Assembly: GCA_024180945.1 (NCBI GenBank)
Contig: JAKSGN010000042.1
Coordinates: 186,001-250,000, forward strand
DNA from: Macrophomina tecta
Lineage: Eukaryota; Ascomycota; Dothideomycetes; Botryosphaeriales; Botryosphaeriaceae
Length of the DNA stretch: 64,000 bases
Reading direction: 5' to 3'
Positions 9,120-19,726 of the stretch are shown piece after piece. Both the position numbers and the translations under genes were made by a program. Position 1 is the first letter of the stretch. Each line of letters starts with the position of its first letter. Under the pieces are notes generated by a model. It was not told the DNA's origin and made no database searches. It was given only the letters and a program-made list of their open reading frames with translations.

Positions 9120-10523
9120 TCAATCTGAAGTAGCGGGCAACGAAGGTATCCTCTGACTTGGACAGCTTCCAAATTTGGTAAGTACAACGGTGGCAAGATT
9201 ACTCCGTAGCAAGTGATAGTCCTCTGCCTTCTGCTCTCGTGTTGCAAGCAACCGAGCTGCGAATCCCAAAGTAATAAAGTCATTTATCAAAAGAGAGTCG
9301 GCAAGGTAGTGAACTCGAAGAGCCCAGCGAATGAGTACCTCAAGATCCTCGTGAAGGCGAAGAGTTTCAGGATCAGAAATCTCCGCATGATCGGCAAGGT
9401 CGTATGGATCGTAAAAAAATATTGCGGAGCATTGCGCCCGCGTTGAATAGAAATTTGGAGTATCAGACTCACGTATATACTGACCCAGTCCTTTTAGACG
9501 TTCCTCTAATCTCGAGTGGGCGAAAGCCTTGTCGTTTACTTTCAAGATTGCATCTATCCAGATCCGAAATTCTGTTTGTAATGGGGTGGCGAAAAGAGTT
9601 TGTGGACGAGGGGATGGTATCAGTTCAACAGACTGAGATCGTCTGCGCTTCCCCTTCCCCGTGCGCGATTGCTCAATGTTGCTCTTGGTTGCTGCCTCCA
9701 GCCTGAGACGAAGCGATTTTGCGCCATCGCTGTCGGAAACATGCTCACCATCTGAAGATGTAACTGGTGACCTGGGCGGCGAAGCACTGGACCTTCGTCT
9801 CACGAGTACTCGTCGTTCATACGGTGGCGGGGGTGAATCGCGAGCTTCTTCCGGTTGAGCTCTTTCTTGAGCACTGGGAAGAATACAATTATCCCAGTCC
9901 AGGATGGTGGCTCCTAAGGCTCCAAACATTGCGTCCAAGTCAAGTCTTGGTCCCTTGATATTGCCAGATAAGACTTGAGAGATGGAGGTGAGACCCTGGC
10001 GAGCGTAGTCACTGGCTTTCATATAGACGTTGAAAGTGCGGGCGCGAGACAGAGATTTCAATCCGAGCAACAAATCCTGTGATGTATAGTTGCTAGGTTT
10101 TATCTTCATGTTGGGCGCGAGAACATAACCGAGCTTGGCAAGGTAGAAAGATGCGCTCACTAGGCGGCCAGTAGTAGAAAGCCTCGAATCGTCGACGGCA
10201 GATGAAATAGATGGTATTCTGATGTGGGAGATGTCGATAGTCTCATGGCGGAGAGAGGTTGTTTCGCCGCCCGATAGCGCGACGTGCAGCGGAAGCACAA
10301 GAAGTTCATGACGACGGGCATCCCCACCACGCTGCAAGGACAGCGATAGTGTGAGACGTGCAAAAACACGCCCGTGTGTCGAATCCGAGTCGATCATCAG
10401 AAAATTCTCGATGGTCTGCTTATTGAAGGACGACGTGGAGCCTATAGTGCAGTCTTGATGCGTTTCCGCGTCCGTCCAGTGGACGAAGACGCGTTCACTT
10501 ACGACGCGTTTGAAATTGGTCAT
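9120..10523 (-). CDS. hypothetical protein, 467 aa
   Basis: A single open frame from the ATG at 10523. I do not recognise the family. The N-terminal 200 residues look folded and rich in beta-type segments (RVFVHWTDAETHQDC, HGRVFARLTLSLSLQ), with a central helical part (QDLLLGLKSLSRARTFNVYM). Residues about 220-310 are disordered, with SPPPPYERRVLVRRRSS and KGKRRRSQSVE basic patches that could act as nuclear signals. The C-terminal 150 residues look helical (EFRIWIDAILKVNDKAF to the end). There is no signal peptide or membrane segment. The frame is intact, which is unusual in this repeat-rich window. Confidence 0.6.
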   Translation of the reverse strand: MTNFKRVVSERVFVHWTDAETHQDCTIGSTSSFNKQTIENFLMIDSDSTHGRVFARLTLSLSLQRGGDARRHELLVLPLHVALSGGETTSLRHETIDISHIRIPSISSAVDDSRLSTTGRLVSASFYLAKLGYVLAPNMKIKPSNYTSQDLLLGLKSLSRARTFNVYMKASDYARQGLTSISQVLSGNIKGPRLDLDAMFGALGATILDWDNCILPSAQERAQPEEARDSPPPPYERRVLVRRRSSASPPRSPVTSSDGEHVSDSDGAKSLRLRLEAATKSNIEQSRTGKGKRRRSQSVELIPSPRPQTLFATPLQTEFRIWIDAILKVNDKAFAHSRLEERLKGLGQYIRESDTPNFYSTRAQCSAIFFYDPYDLADHAEISDPETLRLHEDLEVLIRWALRVHYLADSLLINDFITLGFAARLLATREQKAEDYHLLRSNLATVVLTKFGSCPSQRIPSLPATSD

Positions 10524-10679
10524 TCTGTCAGGACAGTATTCTGTCAGGACAGGATTCTGTAAAATGTCAGCCGAAAATCAAGCCGAACCCTATGCCAGTC
10601 GGCATAGAAACCCGCCCGCCCAGGCTTTTCGAGCAGCCTTGACTCTGTCGTGAATCGAAAGCGAGGAGAAACGTGCGAG

Positions 10680-10900
10680 ACCAACCACTACAGGGTGCTC
10701 CTCAGGGGAGTACAAAGCAAAGGCAGACCCAGGCCACTACAGGAACACCCAGAGGGTAGTGCAACGCGAGCAGCTCCGGAGGGGGTAACGCACACTAGAC
10801 CCGCCACTGCAGCATGCACTCGAGGGGAGTTCAAAGCGAAACGCCAGACCCAGGCCACTGCGAGGCGGCTGAGGGGGGTGCGAAGTATACGAGACCATAA
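10680..10900. repeat. imperfect GC-rich tandem repeat tract
   Basis: Several diverged units share a CAGACCCAGGCCACTRC-like core, GAGGGGAGTTCAAAGCRAA and GAGGGGGT/GAGGGTAGT elements. Unit length is irregular (roughly 50-70 bp). No coding potential was recognised. Confidence 0.45.
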
Positions 10901-11493
10901 GCACGTAAAAATTGTGAGTGGAAAGAATCGGAAGGCGCATAGATGCAGAAAAAGACAAATGTGATGGAAGATCCCAGAGCTGATGAAAAGATTGGGAGAG
11001 CAAGCGGGGCTACGTGGAGAAAAAGGGCGCAAAGTCGGGTGGCTGGGATTACTCATACGACGCACGGGTCAAACCCTGCATGGCCGGACGTACGGAACGC
11101 TATTCTGAATATCGCTTAGCGTGCGTCATCTTCACGCCTCCGCATCCAAAGGCAGAGCGGCATAAAGGCATCAAGTGCAGAATTCCGAACTCTATTAACA
11201 GAATACAGGCTTCGAGGAGTAATTTGGCGGTGAAGGCTGCGAAGTTACTATTTGAGCATTACGAGTTCCCAGGCTCAAGTCTCAAAATGAAAAGGCCCGC
11301 GGGTGCTGCTGACTGCGGACGCCCTGACCATTAAAATTGGCCCCCTATACTATGTACTATGTATGCAGTCCGGTATGGGTCGCAAGGGGTTCAGGATCAG
11401 GGATCGACTTATGGAGGAACCGAGGCGTTGTTTTCAGCCGACTGGAAATAAGCATAGGCTCGTTTGAGCATGCTTGCGGCGCAAGAACATGAA

Positions 11494-11501
11494 TGACGTA
11501 A
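11494..11501 (+). promoter_or_regulatory. candidate ATF/CREB site TGACGTAA
   Basis: TGACGTAA is a classical ATF/CREB-class binding site. It lies about 690 bp upstream of the start of an ATF/CREB-type bZIP gene, so autoregulation is conceivable. One 8-mer is weak evidence on its own. Confidence 0.3.
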
Positions 11502-12183
11502 CCAAAAAGCAAGGAAACCTGTATCTCCCGATCAAACGCGTTGTGATAGAGCGACTGCTTGGCAATTGCGTGGTGGCGAAAGCCACATCATCGGAGTGAT
11601 TTCCGACGGCCTAGCGCCCGCGAGGCAGCCGTCGACGATTGGTCCTAACGAGAACGATCCGCCCGTCCCCGGGGCGGCTCCACCTCCCGCACCAAAGAGC
11701 AACATCCATTTCAGATGGTCAGTCTGGACACCCATTTTAATGGCAGGTCCCAACGCTAGAATTCGACGGCTGCTAGCCCCTCATTGCCCGCTGCGCGCAT
11801 CAATCCGTGCATTGCAGCTGTCCTACCCCGGAACGCTGCACAACCTGATGGGCCCTAATCCAGTCCCATCTTTCTTTGCTCGAAGCGACTCCTGCTCTAC
11901 GTCATGCCCGATTGCAAGGAGAAGCGTCAAGGCTCCACCAAATCTGCCGCCACTCCAGCCCCTCCCAGACAGTTTACCTTATCTGCGCCCTGCCGCACCC
12001 CTTTATCTTAACCAAAATCCCCACGCCAAACTTCCTTCCTTGATGATCCAAGAAATAGGTACGCATCGCAGAAGAACCTAGGACAAAAAAAACATTCATC
12101 CCACAACCTTTGGTCTCTACGCTGGAATATAAGAGCTCTCTCCCGTAGGGATACTATATCACCATAGGGCTAGCCTTCCGATT

Positions 12184-12990
12184 ATGGCAACAATGACAGA
12201 AAATGCTTTCGCATCCGACCCTCGGCCCGGTCCTGGCACCGAGAACGTCAACTTCGCAAAATCAGTGGCCTTGTCAGCCTCCTTTAGTAGTTTCTTCGAC
12301 GATGCTTTCATGGCGAAGCTCCCTTTCGCGCAGCACGACTATCCAGGTATCGAATTTGAACCTAGGAAAGACTCCCACGTATTTCAAGACACCGTCGACC
12401 CCGACGTACTTTTGTATAAAAGCAACTGGAGCATGTCTTCCGACGAGGTACCCTCAACATTTTTAGAGGATAAAGCTTGCGAGTCCGATGACCTCGAAGT
12501 GGAAGAAGCGTCACTTGGCGATGACCAAATCCAATCTTTCCCCAAAGGCGGCAACAAGCCCGGCAGCTCCAACAGGTCCAAGAAACAGACGGCATCGACA
12601 AAGGGTTATCCAAAGAGAAAAGCGGACACAGAAGAAGCGCGAAGAAGGCGGGAACAGAATCTGGAGAAGAACCGTGTCGCGGCGAACAAGTGCCGGCAAA
12701 AGAAGAAAGACTGGATGGCTAAACTTGACGACCGATACCGGGATCTCACCGCTCGAAATAAGATCCTGAAAACCGAAGTAAACAACTTGGGTAGCACGGT
12801 TCTCGAGCTAAAAGAATTGGTATTGCAACATGTGGAATGCGGATACGCCCCAATCGAGGAATACGTGAAGGCCGAGGCGGGCAAGGTGCAATTCCGGGCT
12901 CGCTCTCGGAGCCAGGAATTGCTCTCAATGGAAGGATTCCTGCCGCAGCACCAGATGCAAGATTGGAATGTCGCCTACCTTTCGCAATAG
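12184..12990 (+). CDS. bZIP transcription factor, ATF/CREB type
   Basis: A 268-residue nuclear DNA-binding protein. Residues 1-120 are acidic and Ser/Phe-rich, as in an activation domain. A basic linker (KKQTASTKGYPKRK) precedes the basic region at about 152-176, with the signature NRVAANKCRQKKK, which is the ATF/CREB/Atf1 form of the bZIP NxxAAxxCR motif. The leucine zipper follows (about 180-215). The CGYAPIEEYVKAEAGKV stretch after the zipper is common in fungal ATF-type factors. It is shorter than Atf1/AtfA, which have an extra N-terminal half, so it is probably a paralogous stress-type factor. An alternative in-frame ATG lies two codons downstream. The frame is intact and has no introns. 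Confidence 0.9.
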   Translation: MATMTENAFASDPRPGPGTENVNFAKSVALSASFSSFFDDAFMAKLPFAQHDYPGIEFEPRKDSHVFQDTVDPDVLLYKSNWSMSSDEVPSTFLEDKACESDDLEVEEASLGDDQIQSFPKGGNKPGSSNRSKKQTASTKGYPKRKADTEEARRRREQNLEKNRVAANKCRQKKKDWMAKLDDRYRDLTARNKILKTEVNNLGSTVLELKELVLQHVECGYAPIEEYVKAEAGKVQFRARSRSQELLSMEGFLPQHQMQDWNVAYLSQ

Positions 12991-14472
12991 CAATCCTGAT
13001 GGGGCTCGGCGTGGAGGTTCTCTCATGGCGGCTTGAATCGCTGACATGGCTTCCTATGATTCAACAATCCTGCATTTCATGTCGATATGAACAAGAGCTG
13101 TTGATCTACAGCAAATGTAAATGAAAGCGTGAAGATGCGGAAGAAAGGAGTTTTTAGGCTGCAGGCATGACGCAAGATACGGCTGGTCTCGTTGGTCTTC
13201 TTCTCGGCGTTTATTTCCTGATGCATTCTCAGCCTTGCCTAGTATAGGCTCGATTGGCTTTTCCATTTCTTTGGGGGTACTCAAGAGAGTAATAAGGCGG
13301 GCCGTCTTGGTCGAGCAGAGACGTGGATCGTCGCGCGTCCAAGGGTGGGTTGAAGAAGCCGATGCGAGCCACGCTCAGCAGACTGTCCCCGGTCAAACAG
13401 CAACAACGCAGTAAAAACTTCAAAGATACCCCTAAATCCGATCAGCAGTTGGTCTAGAAGACACAGGTGTTTTAGAGCGAAATTTACGGTATGGTTGTTG
13501 TAGTGGAGGCGAAACTGATGCGGTGTCAGGAGAGGAACCCCGCAAAAACTTGATGAACTTTAGGTGTAACGTTAGCTTTACGACAGGCTGTTTCCGGCCC
13601 AGAAATCTAAGCTTCACTTGGTGAATGGCTGTATGCTACTACAAGTGCGACAGTGGAAATTATCCGGGGTTCGAAACAGACTAGGAAGAATAACGAAGTT
13701 TGCGAAGCAGGGAGGCGATTGCAGGCACCGCTATATGTTTCTAGGTACGTTGGCAGGAACCCACCATCATCTACGTCAAGATTCGGTGACGACCAATAAG
13801 TACAAAATAGACGATACCGTACTGAGCATAGATCTTACGTCCGATCGGAGGTAGCTCCGGGTATGATCTTGCATGCGGAAAGCGGTCTATAGGAAGACAG
13901 CAAACGAAAACCATACGGAGTAAGGAAGAAAAGGAATATCGGGATAATAGCCGTTGGGTAGGGCTTTGAATGTAGGCCATAAGAAGTCTAGGGTGAGCAT
14001 CAGCATAGCGAGCACCAGTGGTACGATAAACCGACGAGTGGGCCGTAATAATAATAGCGTCTGCAACAATACAAAAAAGACCGAGCGGGCAGGGCACGTT
14101 GCTAAGGGCCAAAGGGAAGACGCCAGGACGTCTACAAGATAGCCGAGGCAGAGATGATTCCGGCGGCAGGAATAATAGGTTCATAAAGGCATAGACGCGT
14201 AGATTTCCGAGCGCGGTTAGGTTAAGATTGTGGGCCTCTCAAGTCAGAAGCTTGCGTAAGGCTAGTCGGGTAATAGTAAGGCTAAATCGACGTCACGTAA
14301 CGAGAGATAACAGTCGAGGTGCTTAGAGGAGGGCGGCGGCGGCAGGGCAGCAGGAGAGTGCGGGGGGTATACGTGTCTATTCGGCGGCTAGAGGTTATAG
14401 GCTAGAGTGTCGGAGTATACTACGAGCAGTGGCGATTTCCTAATTTAGCCTAGATAGACTTTAAGCAATTGC
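12991..14472. other. no gene recognised
   Basis: 3' region of the bZIP gene followed by sequence with only chance ORFs. The last 300 bp are rich in TA-containing trinucleotides and may be eroded repeat. The 8-bp target copy GCAATTGC at 14465-14472 ends this stretch. Confidence 0.4.
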
Positions 14473-17459
14473 CAGTGCTTCCAATCACACGACCGTCGGC
14501 TGGTCGGGTGGCAGGTGGCTGTTTAGTGATCCACCCACCCGACGGAGCCACCGCAGGCCACCCACCCGACGGGTCTTGCGGGCGTCGGGAGGTGGGTGGA
14601 AGGTGGCAGGTTGCCCGCCCTGGGAAACCTCGGGATGCTTGGCATGGTGTTGAGGCCTCCCCCTCGCTTAGCAGAGATCAAAGTACCAGGATGTGACCAG
14701 TTCCTCCTGTGTTTCAGCGTGTGCCGCATCACCATTACTTCTACGTACGACATCTTATGGTGCTACACTGGCTTCTCTCGTTTCCGAAACTTTCTGACAC
14801 TATTTTATGCTTCCCTACGGTCGCTCCTTTATATAGGTACCTGGTAGATAGTCACAGTTCCTGCAATCAAGCTTCTTGATCTACATAGCCCTCCTTCCAC
14901 CGGTCGACAAGTCGTCATGATTCAGGACTTTTTCCATAAATCTTCGGCTTGTACCTCCTCTTCCCCCCTTTCCGGGCTTAGCCTAACACATGTACCCGAT
15001 CCTAATCAGGCTCTCCCATCGAGCGAGCGCTGTTCTGCCCTGTCGACTCGCTCCACCCCATCCTCAGACGATTCTAGCCACTCCTGCACATTCCCCATAC
15101 AGTGGAACAAGGTGACGAAGAGTGGGCGCATCTTCAACGGTCTACATTATCGACCAAGACATGAAACCTTACTTGGCACGAATAGACGTCCTTCCTGGAT
15201 CTTTGATCATGGAGCCGACCTAGCGGATAATGATGGGGCCCGCGTGTGGGTGTGTAGGCGCTGTCATCTTACTAAACGCTATGGTGATGGTGTTTATCAA
15301 GGAGAAGGCACTCAACACCAATCTGAGCACCTCTGGAAGGCTCATATGTTATCGAATTCCAACAAGCCTGCACCAGTTGAGCGAGTGGCGACAGAGGAAG
15401 GCACGCCTGCTACGTACTACATTGCTGCACCCTTCCAAGACCTTCGTGTCAAGCACGAATTCGTCGATTTGGTTATTGCTGAGGATCTAAGCTTCAAGCA
15501 AGCTACCAGCGAACGTTTTCAGACGGTTGTCTGCCATGGAGGTCAGCAGGCCCAGCAAATCCTCGCCCAGAGCGCGACAAGCGTGTCCTCCTGGGTCAGA
15601 TCCACGTTCGAATCGCGCTGCCAAGTCGTCAAGAATATCCTTCTGAAGACTCGCAGCAAAATCAACATCAGCACAGATGTGTGGAGTAGCACCAACAAGC
15701 GCTCTTACGTCGCTATTTGCGCCCACTTCATCGATCAGATCGGCAAGCTTCGCGTGCTCCTTATCGGCCTCCCACGACTCCTCGGCGAACACATTGGTGA
15801 AAATATTGCGTATTGTCTCCTACGAATCTTCAAGATCTACGAAATTGAGCATAGAATCGGGTCCTTCGTTACGGACAACGCGTCCAACAATAACACCCTT
15901 CTGAGGTCTCTTGCGGAACATTTGCCAGGACTTTCATGGCAAGGAGGACCGTCTTCGTTGCGTAGGGCATATCATCAACCTAATTGTTAAGGCCCTCCTC
16001 TTCGGCAAAGGCCTTGGCAAGCTTGAGAAGGACCTTCTAAGCGCAGGCGACAAAGAGACGTTCACACGTTGGAGGCAAGAGGGTCCTATCGGCAAGCTCC
16101 ACAACCTCTGTGTATGGGTAAATCGGTCTGATCTGAGACGTCAAAAGTTCTTCTCTGGTCAGGCTGATTCTACCGAATTGGACGACGATCCGGATGAAGA
16201 TTCCGATCCTCAATTTCATTACCAGTTACTTGGTGACGGTGGAGTAAGATGGAACTCTGTGTACTACATGATTAAGAGGGGTAAGAATGTCCTCCGTTTG
16301 CTAGTTCTCCCGCTAATAAGTTTGAAAAAGCTCTCCAGCTTCGCACTGCGATTGACCTTTTCTTCCACCGATTCCGCCCCACCGACCACGACGATGATGA
16401 TATAAGCCAAGACGCACTCAGCGAAGACGATTGGTACCAACTCGAGCTCTTCTCTACGCTGCTCAAGCCCTTTAAGGATCTTACAAGACACATGGAAGGT
16501 AACGCGAACAAGGCAGGCTTGGAGGGTAGTCACGGAGCGCTATGGGAAGCGCTGAAGAGCATGGATTACATGTACGCGCACCTACAGAAGCCATTAACAG
16601 CAACCCTGGAGCCTTCAGCGAACCCTATACGCTTAGGGTTGATGCTGCTTTCTACAAGCTCAACGAGTACTAAGATGAGACGGACAAGACTCCTCTCTAT
16701 CGTACTGCTATTGCCCTCCACCCTAGTATGAAGTATGACTACTTCAACGAGTATTGGGCGAAGCACCCCAACTGGATTTCACGCGCTAAAGGCTCTGTTC
16801 GTAAGCTGTATGAGCGCTACGAAGCAGCTTGGATTGAAGAGGACGCCGCTGCTCGCAGGGCTGCTGCACAAGCTGCAGAATCTACGGAGGACTCATCCTC
16901 TGAGGACGATTTCGTGAAGTTTGGCCGCGTTACAACAAGATTCACTCAAGTCAACGGCAAGAGGAGGAAAATCGCTTCGGAACTTGAGGCTTTTATGGAG
17001 CTCGGAGTCACTGAAAGCAAGGTTAAGGATCCGCTCGCCTGGTGGCTTGAAAAAGGGGGCAAGTGGCCTATACTCCAACGAATGGCCCTGGACTTGTTTA
17101 GTATTCCTGCAATGAGCTCTGAGTGTGAGCGTGTTTTCAGTCAGACAAAGCGCATCATTACCGATGAGAGGAACTGTCTCAACAACATCACGGTGGAATC
17201 TATTGAGTGCCAAAAGCATTGGATGAGAGCGGGACTCTTTGACGAAGGCGGTGGATGGGAGAAGCTGTACGATATTTGACAAATTTCAGCATTTCCCCAA
17301 CCCAATGATATATCGCGGGTTTCCTATCTAGGAAAGATTTCTTCCACCCACCCACCCGACGGATGAGCGGGTTACGTAATCACCCACCCGACAGGCCTTC
17401 GCCTGCCACCCACCCGACGGAGGCCTCCGTCGGGGTCGGTCGGGTGGATGGAAGCACTG
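14473..17459 (+). mobile_element. hAT-A transposon, copy 1 (complete ends, TSD)
   Basis: A 2987-bp hAT with TIRs CAGTGCTTCCAATCACACG and CAGTGCTTCCATCCACCCG and a perfect 8-bp TSD, GCAATTGC (14465-14472 and 17460-17467). Arrays of the subterminal motif CCACCCACCCGACGG lie inside both ends (14530-14575 and 17346-17450), probably transposase-binding sites. It carries one plus-strand transposase gene, now broken. A second copy starts at 62417. Confidence 0.93.
14917..17279 (+). pseudogene. hAT-A transposase, frameshifted
   Basis: A BED-type finger (VWVCRRCHLTKRYG then HLWKAHML), catalytic motif KINISTDVWSS, FVTDNASNNNT, RLRCVGHIINL, VRWNSVYYMIKR and the C-terminal dimerisation domain (PLAWWLEKGGKWPILQRMAL, SIPAMSSECERVFSQTKR) are all present in order. 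The frame is broken at least three times: an extra T near 15933 (copy 2 at 62417 lacks it), a disturbed intron near 16277-16315, and a stop or frame problem at 16610-16675 (NEY-stop-DET). The family length would be about 730 aa. It is inactive unless some breaks are sequence errors. Confidence 0.85.
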
Positions 17460-17783
17460 GCAATTGCCGTAAGCATACTTCTCGCCCTCTCATACGCCCG
17501 AGAGCCCACACGATCCCGCAATTTACCTCTATCTAGAGGCGGACAGTTCGGCAGGTACTCGAATACTCTTTACTACTCCGCGATTTAGCGCTGTACGGGC
17601 CACGAAAGAGCGTAAGAGCCACGAGTACTACGACCCCTAGCGCGCGGCATAAGGGATTAAGGACGACGAACGGCGCAGTATTCGCGGGCCATCGCAAAAC
17701 CCCTCAGTTCTCTACTCCGCCCTCATTTTCTACATCGACCTCAACTCTTTGTCGGCCTCATCTTCTACTCCACCCTCGTTCTC

Positions 17784-17870
17784 CTACCTCAACCTCCTTT
17801 TTCTGCCGCCCTCATTCCTCTACCTCAACCTCCTTTTTCTGCCACCCTCATTCCTCTACCTCGACTTTCA
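17784..17870. repeat. 36-bp tandem repeat
   Basis: Two near-identical 36-bp units start CTACCTCAACCTCC (17784-17819 and 17820-17855), followed by a partial third. The units differ at one base. The tract is strongly pyrimidine-biased on the plus strand. Confidence 0.75.
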
Positions 17871-18215
17871 CTTTTCTATCACTCACTTTTCTACCTGCCG
17901 CTCACTTTACTACTGCCAAATTCTCGCTCCTACTCTGCATCACAGTTTTAGCAATTTTCAGGGTCTCCGCGGTCTCCCCGCGAACGTTGCCCTACTAGTC
18001 GCCTCCCACCCCCATACAGCTCGTCGTACAGGATCGCACAGAATCTAGTACAACCGCAAGATTTATACGATAAGACAATGATCCACCATAACGTTACTAT
18101 TACTTGTGCTCTCCTAGCATGCTTCTTTTATAAGGAGCCTCCCGAAAACATGTTACTAGAAACGGCCCTTAAAGCCCGTCTTTAATAGTCTCTGACTCAA
18201 GAAGGACGTTAAACT

Positions 18216-18236
18216 AAACAAACAAACAAACAAACC
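18216..18236. repeat. (AAAC)n microsatellite
   Basis: Five AAAC/CAAA units in a row. Confidence 0.8.
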
Positions 18237-18380
18237 AGCCTTACTAAGCAGACTCGGCATGGGCGGGACATGTGGTGGTTCTCTAAATGTTCAGGCAGAA
18301 ATAAGCGTGGGCGACTGGGGATCACGTATGGACCCCCTCGCCGATACCCCCCTAATACCGAAAACTCAGCACCAAGGCCT

Positions 18381-18482
18381 CATTTGGCTAGCCAACGAAT
18401 AGCGTTTGAGACACCAATGGGGTCTGGTTTGTAAAACTCACCGATTTGGCTAGCCAAACGCTATTCGTTGGCTAGCCAAATG
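18381..18482. mobile_element. palindromic MITE-like inverted repeat
   Basis: Two perfect 28-bp inverted arms (18381-18408 and 18455-18482) begin CATTTGGCTAGCCAACGAAT and surround a 46-bp loop. The loop itself repeats the GATTTGGCTAGCC core. Each arm contains the self-complementary GGCTAGCC. Length and form suit a miniature inverted-repeat element or a foldback. No convincing TSD was found, although the flanks keep a weak outward match (CCAAGG against CCAGGG). Confidence 0.6.
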
Positions 18483-18759
18483 ACCCTGGTCACTGTTGGG
18501 GTGGAACACCGCTCACCACACAGAAGCATGTGAGAAACAACCCCTGTAAACAACCTCGGCCCAACAAAAAATCTCCCAACTGTCACGATCTGACATGCAG
18601 CCCCAGCAGGGTGGTCATCAATTCAACCATCCGTCAATCAATCAATCTGAAGGCCTGCCAGGGCGATGGAAGGCGGACACGCGGTGCAGTGAAAGCGACA
18701 GTAGCATTTGCGCTGACGATGGGCAGACTAACCAGATAGTAGTAGACGGCACGATCCTG

Positions 18760-19160
18760 CAACCACAGCCCGCCGGTTCTCGTTGTCTCGCCGATACAGG
18801 GACAGGCAATGCTCAGGAAAATGCTCTTGATGGTAAACCGGGTACAGGAAAACTAAGGAGGCAAGGACACAGACTGCAAGCTACTACTAACCTTTTTTTC
18901 CTTTTCCCTTTTTTTCTTCACCTTTTACTCTTTCTCCCTTCCACCCTTTCCCTTTTCTTTCTATCTTCTTCTTTCTACTATTAGGTCCCAAACCCCGCTC
19001 TCTGTTACGAAGCGTTGATGCTTGAGTGTCTTTCACTCAAGCGAACGGGCTTTGGATGAACCGGGATCCCAATGTATGTAGAGTAGATCTAACGTCCTTT
19101 TCCATATATCCTATGGAGGCCGACGGGATTTATGAATCATCATCATCATCATGTCTTGAT
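18760..19160 (+). mobile_element. LINE 3'-end fragment (5'-truncated)
   Basis: This shares features with the LINE 3' end at 61141-61515: the GGACAGGCAA-GCTCAGGAA and CTCTTGATGG segments, a pyrimidine-rich stretch, TTTGGATGAA-CGGGA, a TTTTCC-CTAT segment followed by GACG, and a terminal ATC/TCA run (19137-19151). I infer a 5'-truncated copy of the same or a related Tad-type family. No coding part survives. Confidence 0.6.
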
Positions 19161-19726
19161 TGTTTTGATTGCTACACTAGGAGGACATTATTTGGTTTGA
19201 TTGGCAAGTAATCAAAGCAATTAATTGGACCTCTGTTTGGTTACTGACTACCCTGAGAAGAAGGACAGCTGCTTCCTTGTATTGAGACCACATACTGGTG
19301 CTTATATAGACTGTATGACAGGGGAGTAATAACCAAGGTAAATAGATATCCGAGTTAGCGAAGTTGAGTACCTGAGGTAGGCAGCTTCGGGTTGCAGGAA
19401 GGCAGCAAGGCAGAAATCAGGCAAGGGAGGAATCACAAACGTAGTGGTTGACAATTTGTTTTGACGAGAAATGAGTTGGAATGTGTTACAAGTATGACAT
19501 CAAATTTCCAAAATGTAGTCCTATTACAGCCGATGTTGTACGAACGACTTCTTAAGTCCTCCCATAGGCGTTTTCTTCGAGCCACGGCTAAATAATCACC
19601 TTTCCACGAAGAAAATATTATTCCCACCATCCACGAAACGCCGCTCTGAAGTACCAACATCGCCGAAATGCAACACTCGCACCCGCCACCAGATTTTCTT
19701 GGCAACCCGTTGCAATCTCATTAGGT
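19161..19726. other. 3' flank of the desaturase gene, no other gene
   Basis: No coding sequence was recognised. It probably contains the desaturase 3' UTR near its right end. Confidence 0.4.

Larger units (their letters stand above)
10524..12183. other. intergenic region shared by two divergent genes
   Basis: This separates the 467-aa gene (minus) from the bZIP gene (plus), so it should hold both promoters. It contains a G/C-rich imperfect repeat tract (10680-10900), a CRE-type site (11494-11501) and a TATA-like AATATAAG near 12126. ORFs within it have no recognisable domains and are probably chance. Confidence 0.45.
17468..18380. other. intergenic, repeat-rich, no gene
   Basis: No coding sequence was recognised. 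It holds a pyrimidine-rich tandem repeat (17784-17870) and an (AAAC)n run (about 18216-18236). Confidence 0.4.

Noticed and set aside
10650..11065. Overlapping ORFs of about 100 codons on both strands in the GC-rich repeat
   Set aside because: They overlap a tandem repeat tract and each other on opposite strands and have no family resemblance.
11566..12081. 171-codon ORF upstream of the bZIP
   Set aside because: Pro/Ser-rich without any motif, in a GC-rich leader with open frames on both strands; likely chance.
12991..14472. Possible tRNA from a GGGGTTCGAAAC segment near 13668
   Set aside because: The T-arm-like motif is not followed by the paired CC, and no acceptor stem or anticodon arm could be folded around it.
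18595..18984. 129-codon ORF ending in a poly-Phe/Ser tract
   Set aside because: The tail is the pyrimidine-rich part of a LINE 3' end; no domain was recognised and homologous tract at 61141-61515 is not open in this frame.
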